Positions 1 to 4,673 of a stretch of DNA of 5,523 nt are shown one piece after another. Location: assembly GCA_016927095.1 (NCBI GenBank), contig JAFGNI010000135.1, forward strand, positions 1-5,523. Direction: 5' to 3'. This DNA comes from Anaerolineae bacterium. GTDB taxonomy: Bacteria; Chloroflexota; Anaerolineae; B4-G1; SLSP01. The translations under genes were made by a program, and so were the position numbers. The notes under the pieces are model-generated. The model was not told where the DNA came from. It worked only from the letters and a program-made list of their open reading frames with translations, and made no database searches. Positions within the stretch are counted from its first letter, which is position 1, and the number at the start of each line of letters is the position of its first letter.

Positions 1-314
1 AAGGCGTGCTGCTGCTTAATGCCAGCCTGACGGTGGCGGCAGGAGATGCGGGTTCCCATTCGGACATGGGCTGGATCCCGTTGACGGATGCTATCATTGC
101 CCAACTCAGCGCGGAGCGTGATCATCTCGTCTTCCTGCTTTGGGGGCGCTATGCGCAATCGAAGGGGGCCTTGATCGACACGGACCGGCATCTCGTGCTG
201 GAAGCGCCCCATCCTTCGCCCCTTTCCGCCTACCGGGGTTTCTTTGGATGCCGCCATTTCTCGCGAGCCAATGCCTATCTGCAGTCCCACGGGCGCGAGC
301 CCATCGCGTGGTGA
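1..314 (+). CDS. ung: Uracil-DNA glycosylase, family 1, C-terminal part (5' end outside window)
   Basis: Removes uracil from DNA by cleaving the N-glycosidic bond, the first step of base excision repair in the cytoplasm. The reading frame is already open at base 3 (GGC) and runs to TGA at 312-314. The first visible residues are [11 protein letters not shown], the family's uracil-recognition strand, whose Asn (bases 18-20) corresponds to E. coli Asn123. The minor-groove loop HPSPLS follows, with the catalytic His (E. coli His187) 64 residues after that Asn, the same spacing as in E. coli, and the intercalating Leu (Leu191) present. The family signature [13 protein letters not shown] and a short tail ending EPIAW complete the protein. 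Roughly the first 115-120 residues, including the water-activating Asp motif, lie left of the window. The GTG at base 6 is internal and not a start. The identity is secure; whether the missing half is intact cannot be seen. Confidence 0.95.
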   Translation, partial: GVLLLNASLTVAAGDAGSHSDMGWIPLTDAIIAQLSAERDHLVFLLWGRYAQSKGALIDTDRHLVLEAPHPSPLSAYRGFFGCRHFSRANAYLQSHGREPIAW

Positions 315-380
315 GCCTCTACCCGCGCAACTTCGGGGATGCTGCACGCGTATAGGAAGTAGTGCGGACAGTGTCCCGGT

Positions 381-412
381 GTTCAGTCGTCCGGCTTGCC
401 GCGCGTCTGAAC
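381..412. other. Imperfect inverted repeat upstream of the DUF4126 promoter
   Basis: GTTCAG at 381-386 is repeated in inverted form as CTGAAC at 407-412, with a small CGG/CCG inner pairing (392-394 with 399-401). It could be a weak terminator for ung, but no U-run follows it. It could equally be an operator, since it ends 8 nt before the -35 box at 421. It may also be chance. The rest of 315-420 shows no gene or RNA that I can recognise. Confidence 0.25.
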
Positions 413-420
413 AGAGCTGT

Positions 421-449
421 TTGCACAAATCTGTTGGCTTTCGTATAAT
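421..449 (+). promoter_or_regulatory. Sigma70-type promoter for the DUF4126 unit
   Basis: The -35 box TTGCAC (421-426) is followed by a 17-bp spacer and a perfect -10 box TATAAT (444-449). This is an AT-rich pocket in otherwise GC-rich DNA. Transcription should begin near 456, leaving a leader of about 19 nt that contains the ribosome site AGGAGG at 461-466, 8 nt before the ATG at 475. Position, spacing and match all support a real, fairly strong promoter. Confidence 0.8.
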
Positions 450-474
450 CTAGAAGGGTGAGGAGGAGTTAAGG

Positions 475-1059
475 ATGATTGAAGGACTCCTTGATCTAGC
501 ATCTGCGTTTGGGCTCTCTACCTCAGCGGGATTGAACGCTTACATCCCCATGCTGACGGTAGCGCTGCTCGCCAAGTTCACGCGTCTGATCGAACTGCAG
601 GAGCCGTGGAGCGCGCTTACCAGTTGGTGGATCATCGGTCTGCTGGCTGTGCTCCTCGTTGTCGAGGAGCTCGCCGACAAGATCCCGGTAGTGGATACTG
701 CCAACGATATCCTCCAGACCTTTGTGCGTCCGACGGCGGGCGCGATCCTTTTTGCGGCGACGACCCAGTCCACCATCAACATGCATCCGGCCCTGGCCTT
801 TGCTTGCGGGGTGGTCCTTGCGGGATCCGTCCACGCGGTGAAAGCCGGCGCCCGACCTGCGATCACCGCCGCGACAGCGGGCGTGGGCAATCCCGTGGTC
901 AGCACGGTGGAAGATGCGATCTCAGCCGTGACGTCGTTTGTGTCCGTGATTTTCCCGTATCTGGTCATCGTTTGGGTCATCTTGTTGGTGTCGGCGATCG
1001 TGCTGCTGGTTCGTTGGCGCCGAGAACGGAGACGGCGGCGAGAAGAGATGGTTGGCTGA
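475..1059 (+). CDS. DUF4126 family multi-pass membrane protein
   Basis: A 194-aa integral membrane protein of unknown function. The start is supported by a consensus Shine-Dalgarno AGGAGG eight bases upstream and a promoter directly before it. The N-terminal region (about residues 5-35) contains FGLSTSAGLNAYIPML, the glycine-rich signature I associate with DUF4126. Residues 50-66 form a hydrophobic segment, followed by a conserved-looking polar stretch DKIPVVDTANDILQTFVRP (69-86). Further hydrophobic segments lie near 87-97 and 105-120, then a His-Lys-Arg-rich loop (H120, K123, R127) and a glycine motif GVGNPVVST (136-144). A long C-terminal span (about 152-179) ends in the very basic tail RWRRERRRRR, which by the positive-inside rule should be cytoplasmic. 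Two small membrane-protein genes follow on the same strand 60 and 68 nt apart, suggesting one transcript. The family call rests on recognised motifs without an alignment; no biochemical role is known to me. Confidence 0.85.
   Translation: MIEGLLDLASAFGLSTSAGLNAYIPMLTVALLAKFTRLIELQEPWSALTSWWIIGLLAVLLVVEELADKIPVVDTANDILQTFVRPTAGAILFAATTQSTINMHPALAFACGVVLAGSVHAVKAGARPAITAATAGVGNPVVSTVEDAISAVTSFVSVIFPYLVIVWVILLVSAIVLLVRWRRERRRRREEMVG
651..670 (+). other. Perfect 8-bp hairpin inside the DUF4126 gene
   Basis: GCTCCTCG (651-658) and CGAGGAGC (663-670) are exact inverted repeats separated by the loop TTGT. The sequence codes for part of LLVVEELAD. It has no U-run and lies mid-gene, so it is not a normal terminator. 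It could be an RNA-level structure or a coincidence of GC-rich codons. Confidence 0.35.
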
Positions 1060-1119
1060 ACTTGCGCTTAGCCACACAGCTTTTCATCTTCTGGATCAGG
1101 AAACGATAGGGAGGTAGAA

Positions 1120-1332
1120 ATGGCACAAGACTATGGTTCGTACGGCACTGCCGGATCCGACGCTGAGCCGAAGAAGAACCGCACGTTGGTGATCATCCTC
1201 ATTGTCGTCGCTGTCCTTCTGTTATGCTGCTGTCTCATCCTAGTTGGTGGTTGGTTCTTTGGGGACCAGGTCTTGGAGTTCTTGAGCGACCAAGGATTCG
1301 ATCTCGGCCTGACCCTGTTCTCTCTGGCCTGA
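1120..1332 (+). CDS. Small single-span membrane protein with Cys triplet
   Basis: A 70-aa protein of unknown function. The start is set by GGAGG (1110-1114) five bases before the ATG. Residues 1-18 are polar with Tyr, Gly and Ser, followed by the basic stretch KKNR (18-21). A single hydrophobic span runs from about 22 to 47 and contains CCC at 36-38. A short tail (48-70) ends in the hydrophobic LTLFSLA. The basic residues before the span predict the N terminus inside and the tail outside. There is no signal peptidase or lipobox pattern: the Cys run lies in the middle of the span, not after a short N-region. The span and tail are clearly related to the C-terminal region of the next protein (residues 139-191), sharing IILIVVAVLL, a Cys run and a G-x-x-L-G-x-T tail motif. 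Coding status is supported by the ribosome site, the protein-level homology and position in an operon-like row. Confidence 0.8.
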   Translation: MAQDYGSYGTAGSDAEPKKNRTLVIILIVVAVLLLCCCLILVGGWFFGDQVLEFLSDQGFDLGLTLFSLA

Positions 1333-1400
1333 CGCAAACCGGAGCCTCACCGTCCAGTTGTGAAGGGCGTTGGTCTAAGTACAAGTCAAGGAAGGGTGCT

Positions 1401-1976
1401 ATGAACGAAGAATCACGAGATCCTGCAGACATGATGGATCCAGAAGAGGCGTTGGAGGCCGGGGAAGAAGACGTGACCGAACCTGAAGAGGCGCTGACGC
1501 CGCCGCCGTTGCCCGAGGAGGCTGTAGAGCCACCGCCGATGCCGGAGCCTGGTGTGGTCGTGCCGCCGCCCGTGCCGGAGGAGGCCTCGCCTTGGGATGA
1601 GGTGACGCCATCGGAGCCCGAGACGGTGGTCGTCACGCCTTCCACGCCTGTCGACGTCATCGAGACAGACATACCGAGCCCCTTTGACGAGGTCGAGGAG
1701 GTAGAACCGGTGACGCCGGGCGAAGTGACGCCCGAACCGGTAACGCCGGCGGCTGCGGCAACGCCGGCGGCTGCGGCAACGCCACGCGCGCAGAAGCCCA
1801 AGGAGAAGAACAACACGACCCTGATCATCCTGATCGTGGTCGCGGTGCTCTTGGTGCTCTGCTGCTGCTGCATCGTCCTGGCGGTTGCGCTATTCAGCGA
1901 GCCGATCAACGAGGTGATGCGCGAGATCGAGCGCGGCATGTACTTGGGAGGCACAGTCCTGCCCCTGCTGTTCTAG
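1401..1976 (+). CDS. Acidic proline-rich protein with C-terminal membrane span and CCCC cluster
   Basis: A 191-aa protein of unknown function. I chose ATG 1401 because AAGGAAGGG (1388-1396) precedes it and because the frame upstream of it overlaps the end of the previous gene and reads unlike a protein. Residues 1-115 are low-complexity, strongly acidic and Pro-rich, with three PPP runs at 34, 44 and 55 (PPPLPE, PPPMPE, PPPVPE) and many Val-Thr-Pro units from about 68 to 116. Residues 117-128 are a duplicated AAAATP. A basic linker (RAQKPKEK, 129-136) precedes one hydrophobic span (about 139-165) carrying CCCC at 154-157. A tail of about 26 residues ends LPLLF. Predicted topology is a disordered cytoplasmic N-terminal region, one span, and a short outer tail. 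Span and tail resemble the preceding 70-aa protein, so the two probably arose by duplication, with this one gaining a long disordered extension. No signal peptide or known domain is visible. Confidence 0.82.
   Translation: MNEESRDPADMMDPEEALEAGEEDVTEPEEALTPPPLPEEAVEPPPMPEPGVVVPPPVPEEASPWDEVTPSEPETVVVTPSTPVDVIETDIPSPFDEVEEVEPVTPGEVTPEPVTPAAAATPAAAATPRAQKPKEKNNTTLIILIVVAVLLVLCCCCIVLAVALFSEPINEVMREIERGMYLGGTVLPLLF
1742..1783 (+). repeat. Two-and-a-third copies of an 18-bp in-frame tandem repeat
   Basis: The unit AACGCCGGCGGCTGCGGC occurs at 1742-1759 and 1760-1777 without mismatch, followed by a partial AACGCC at 1778-1783. It encodes the repeated Ala-rich, Thr-Pro linker between the acidic region and the membrane span of the 191-aa protein. 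Identical copies suggest recent slippage, so copy number may vary between strains. Confidence 0.85.
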
Positions 1977-1982
1977 CGCGGG

Positions 1983-2002
1983 CGCGCCGGGGTGCCGGCG
2001 CG
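1983..2002 (+). terminator. GC-rich hairpin directly after the 191-aa gene
   Basis: CGCGCCGG (1983-1990) and CCGGCGCG (1995-2002) form a perfect 8-bp stem with loop GGTG, starting 7 nt after the stop codon. Only a short GATTT follows, so intrinsic termination would be weak. It may instead protect the 3' end of the mRNA or act together with the next hairpin. Confidence 0.4.
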
Positions 2003-2026
2003 GATTTGAGGAAGGTTGGCCTTTGA

Positions 2027-2054
2027 CCCGGACCGGCTCCCAAGCCGGTCCGGG
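2027..2054 (+). terminator. 12-bp perfect hairpin between the membrane cluster and uvrC
   Basis: CCCGGACCGGCT (2027-2038) pairs exactly with AGCCGGTCCGGG (2043-2054) across the loop CCCA. The stem is very stable and lies between the last membrane-cluster gene and the uvrC promoter, the place expected for a terminator. There is no U-run after it on either strand, so it is either a tract-less terminator or a 3'-end stabilising structure. Confidence 0.6.
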
Positions 2055-2097
2055 CCCGCTATGGGTCTGATCCGTAGCCTCCTGGGACCTTGTTATG

Positions 2098-2103
2098 TAT
2101 AAT
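2098..2103 (+). promoter_or_regulatory. -10 box for a probably leaderless uvrC transcript
   Basis: A perfect TATAAT lies in the short AT-rich stretch between the hairpin and uvrC. No good -35 box is found 16-18 bp upstream (the region reads TAGCCT). A TG dinucleotide directly abuts the box rather than being one base off as in a classical extended -10. The expected start of transcription is 2110-2111, which coincides with a GTG codon in the uvrC frame. Confidence 0.55.
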
Positions 2104-2110
2104 GGGGGCC

Positions 2111-4018
2111 GTGATAGACCTGAGCGAGCATTTGACTCAGCAACTCGACACGCTGCCGAAGAAGCCCGGCGTCTACCTGATGCGCAACGCGAAGAAGCGC
2201 ATCATCTACGTCGGAAAGGCGATCAACCTCTTCAACCGGGTGCGGTCGTATTTCCACGCCTCGGCCCAAGAGGACAGCAAGACCCGCCGGCTGGTCGGTG
2301 AGGTCCGCGACCTCGAGTGGATCATCACTGACTCCGAGGTCGAGGCGCTGATCCTCGAGGCCAACCTGATCAAGAAGCACCGCCCCCGTTACAACGTGCG
2401 CCTCAAGGATGACAAGCGCTATCCCTACCTTAAGATCACCAACGAGGATTTCCCCAAGGTCCTGATCACGCGGCGTATGGAGCGCGACGGGGGGCGCTAC
2501 TACGGCCCCTACACCTCCACGAGCGCGCTCCGCGAGACGTTGGATCTGCTGCGCCGGCTCTTTCCCTATCGCACATGCGACCGGGTGATCACGGGCAAGG
2601 ATCCGCGCGCCTGTCTCTACCACGACCTCAAGCTCTGCACGGCGCCATGTATCGGTGCCGTCGACAAAGCCGGCTACAATGCCGTCATTGAGCAGTTGGT
2701 GCGCTTTATGGGTGGGGAGACCGAGGGCGTGATGGAGGAGATGCTGCAGGAGATCCAGCAGGCCGCGGTCGACCTGCAGTTCGAGCGGGCAGCCCAGGTG
2801 CGCGACCGGTACCAGTCGCTGCAGCACGTGATGGAGCGCCAGCGCATCATTACCACGGCGGCGACCAATCAGGACGTGATCGCCGTGGCCTGTGACAACG
2901 GCAATGCCTGCCTCGAGGTCTTCTTTGTGCGCAATGGCAAGCTGTTGGGGCGCGAGCACTTTGTGATGGAGGGTGGGGGCTGCGACAACGAGGAGGAGAT
3001 CCTTACCGCCTTTCTCGAGCAGTTCTACACGGAGGCCGCCACCGTGCCACCGGAGATCCTGCTGCCGTCCCGCATCGCCGAAGCCGCCGTCCTGGAACAG
3101 TGGCTGCGGAACAAACGGGGTGATGTCGTCTACCTGAACGTACCCCGCGAGGGACCGGACAGGGAACTGCTCAACCTGGCGACGACTAACGCTTCCGAGA
3201 CACTCCGTTTGCTCAAGGCTCAATGGGAGATGGATAAACACCGCAGCGAGACGGCGCTCAGCGACCTACAGGCGGGCTTGGACCTGCCGAGACCGCCCGT
3301 CCGTATGGAGTGCTACGATATCTCGACAACGCAGGGCGTGGAAGTTGTGGGCAGCATGGTCGTCTTCGAACACGGCGTGCCCAAGAAGAGCCACTACCGG
3401 CGGTTCAAGATCCGCACTGTGGTGGGGCAGGATGACTTTGCAAGCATGCGCGAGGTGCTGATGCGGCGCTTCGACCGGTATCGCCGCATTGCCGGCGGTG
3501 AGCTGAAAGGCACCCGAGGCAGCCAGGCCTGGGCGATGCTTCCCGACCTGCTGATTGTCGATGGGGGGAAGGGCCAACTGGGCATGGCCATTGAGGTGCT
3601 GGAGCAGTTCGACCTCCGGGACAAAGTGCCTGTTGTGGGACTGGCCAAGCGGCACGAGGAGATCTTCAAACCCGATCAACGGCTACCTGTCCGCTTTGAG
3701 CCGTCGGACCCCGCGATCCTCCTGCTGCGGCGAATCCGCGATGAGGCGCACCGGTTCGCCATCACCTACCACCGGCAGCGCCGGCGTAAGCGCGGTTTGG
3801 CCTCGCAGATCGACGAGATCCCCGGCATAGGACCGGCGAAGCGCAGGGCGCTGCTCAAGCATCTGGGCTCGCTTCACAACATCCAGACGGCGACGAAGGA
3901 ACAACTGATGGAAGTGGAGGGCATCTCCGAGGTGCTCGCTACCAACATCGCCACCTACTTCGAGCGAAGCCGACAAGAGCAGGCGCAGGAAGAGGCTGTG
4001 GAGGAGAGCGCGGGGTAG
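2111..4018 (+). CDS. uvrC: UvrABC excinuclease subunit C
   Basis: UvrC makes both incisions flanking a DNA lesion after UvrA/UvrB damage recognition in nucleotide excision repair. Numbered from GTG 2111 (635 aa, near the family's usual 600-640): the GIY-YIG nuclease domain (about 16-95) has GVY (20-22), YVG (33-35), Arg43 and Glu83, for the 3' cut. Cys156, Cys168, Cys176 and Cys180 match the spacing of the four E. coli cysteines reported to hold a 4Fe-4S cluster. A UVR motif (about 205-240) should bind UvrB. The RNase H-like domain for the 5' cut has Asp403, Asp441/442, Asp484 in IVDGGKGQL, and His554. Tandem helix-hairpin-helix motifs (about 567-618) bind DNA, and the tail is acidic. Compared with E. 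coli there are about 14 extra residues around 462-477, in a loop before Asp484. Alternative starts are ATG 2102 and TTG 2090, but neither has a convincing Shine-Dalgarno site, and the TATAAT overlaps ATG 2102. Confidence 0.97.
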   Translation: MIDLSEHLTQQLDTLPKKPGVYLMRNAKKRIIYVGKAINLFNRVRSYFHASAQEDSKTRRLVGEVRDLEWIITDSEVEALILEANLIKKHRPRYNVRLKDDKRYPYLKITNEDFPKVLITRRMERDGGRYYGPYTSTSALRETLDLLRRLFPYRTCDRVITGKDPRACLYHDLKLCTAPCIGAVDKAGYNAVIEQLVRFMGGETEGVMEEMLQEIQQAAVDLQFERAAQVRDRYQSLQHVMERQRIITTAATNQDVIAVACDNGNACLEVFFVRNGKLLGREHFVMEGGGCDNEEEILTAFLEQFYTEAATVPPEILLPSRIAEAAVLEQWLRNKRGDVVYLNVPREGPDRELLNLATTNASETLRLLKAQWEMDKHRSETALSDLQAGLDLPRPPVRMECYDISTTQGVEVVGSMVVFEHGVPKKSHYRRFKIRTVVGQDDFASMREVLMRRFDRYRRIAGGELKGTRGSQAWAMLPDLLIVDGGKGQLGMAIEVLEQFDLRDKVPVVGLAKRHEEIFKPDQRLPVRFEPSDPAILLLRRIRDEAHRFAITYHRQRRRKRGLASQIDEIPGIGPAKRRALLKHLGSLHNIQTATKEQLMEVEGISEVLATNIATYFERSRQEQAQEEAVEESAG

Positions 4019-4045
4019 AGGTCGCTTTGTTGTGAGGGGGTATCT

Positions 4046-4528
4046 ATGCATACACGAGCGCAGGCGTTGATCGATGGCTATGCTGCCAATAGTTGGCTGA
4101 TTCAGCGACACGCTGAGGGTTTGACCGACGCGGGCGCTCTGCGGCAGCCGGACTTCGAGGCCATCTCCTTCAACTGGGTGCTGGGTCACATCGTCAACCA
4201 CCGCAACATCGCGCTCCAGGCTTTGGGTGCTGCTTCCGCCTGGTCGGAGGCGCTGGACGCAGTCTACGAGCAGAACCCGGCTGGGCTCACGGTGGTTGAT
4301 CAGGGCTTACGCCTGGCACAGCTCCTCACTGACTTGGCGGAGACCGAACGCCGGCTCGGTGAGATCCTGGAGACGGCAACCGACACCTTCCTCGACGAGG
4401 TCGTCGATGTCCACATGGGCCCTAAGCCCCGCTACGACCACGTGGCCGGCTTGCAGTGGCACGAGACCTACCACGTGGGGCAACTGGGGATCCTCAAGTC
4501 ATTGGCGATGGGAGATACGGCAGGATAG
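4046..4528 (+). CDS. DinB superfamily (YfiT/DUF664-like) four-helix metalloprotein
   Basis: A 160-aa soluble protein. The start has GAGGGGG (4034-4040) five bases upstream and lies 27 nt after the uvrC stop, so it is probably co-transcribed with uvrC. The pattern fits the DinB-like four-helix bundle: helix 1 at about 2-24 (ALIDGYAANSWLIQRHAEGL), helix 2 with NWVLGHIVNHRN holding His48 and His52, helix 3 at about 86-112, and helix 4 with WHETYHVGQLGILK holding His139 and His143. His48, His139 and His143 should form the family's divalent-metal site. Family members include thiol-dependent S-transferases, maleylpyruvate isomerase-like enzymes and proteins of unknown activity. The family name comes from a damage-inducible Bacillus gene and is unrelated to E. 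coli DNA polymerase IV. The substrate cannot be told from sequence. The placement after uvrC hints at, but does not prove, a stress or damage role. Confidence 0.85.
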   Translation: MHTRAQALIDGYAANSWLIQRHAEGLTDAGALRQPDFEAISFNWVLGHIVNHRNIALQALGAASAWSEALDAVYEQNPAGLTVVDQGLRLAQLLTDLAETERRLGEILETATDTFLDEVVDVHMGPKPRYDHVAGLQWHETYHVGQLGILKSLAMGDTAG

Positions 4529-4571
4529 CGCAAGCGCCCTCCTGCCCAGCTGCAACCACACCTGGAGATGC

Positions 4572-4603
4572 GCCGGGAGCCTGCTGAGGCTCCCGGCTTT
4601 GTC
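4572..4603 (+). terminator. Intrinsic terminator of the uvrC unit
   Basis: GCCGGGAGCCT (4572-4582) pairs perfectly with AGGCTCCCGGC (4587-4597) around the loop GCTG and is followed by the U-rich TTTGTCT. It lies 43 nt after the DinB-like gene and in front of the convergent thrS. The U-run exists only in the + direction, so it serves the uvrC side. The rest of 4529-4673 holds no gene; no strong terminator for thrS is visible there. Confidence 0.88.
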
Positions 4604-4673
4604 TGTGACCGACGTTTGAGCTCTTCAGGCAGGCGAACTGCCGCTCGCCAAGAGAGCACAGCGGTCTCTTGTG

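Noticed and set aside
1062..1090. Possible promoter TTGCGC-17-CATCTT before the 70-aa gene
   Set aside because: The -10 box matches only three of six positions, so operon transcription from 421-449 is simpler.
1120..1332. Lipoprotein interpretation of the Cys residues in the 70-aa protein
   Set aside because: The Cys run is inside the hydrophobic span at residues 36-38, preceded by Leu rather than a lipobox with Ala or Gly at -1, and followed by more hydrophobic residues.
1358..1385. Possible promoter TTGTGA-16-TACAAG before the 191-aa gene
   Set aside because: Each box matches only four of six consensus positions, and the predicted start would fall inside the ribosome binding site.
1224..1400. 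Longer 5' extension of the 191-aa protein
   Set aside because: The extension overlaps the end of the 70-aa gene in another frame and reads as out-of-frame sequence. ATG 1401 has a purine-rich ribosome site directly upstream.
1235..1954. 239-codon Ser/Gly/Thr-rich open frame on the minus strand
   Set aside because: It is the antisense image of the Pro/Glu/Val-Thr-Pro repeats of the 191-aa gene. There is no ribosome site and no independent support.
2055..2111. LexA/SOS box upstream of uvrC
   Set aside because: I searched by eye for CGAAC-N4-GTTCG-like and CTGT-N8-ACAG-like palindromes and found none.
2093..3241. Long open frame on the minus strand opposite the first half of uvrC
   Set aside because: It lies opposite a fully conserved uvrC and its translation shows no domain. 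It is the usual antisense frame of a GC-rich gene.
4227..4619. 130-codon + strand frame overlapping the DinB-like gene
   Set aside because: It is an Arg/Ser/Trp-rich out-of-frame translation overlapping a recognisable family member and running into the terminator.
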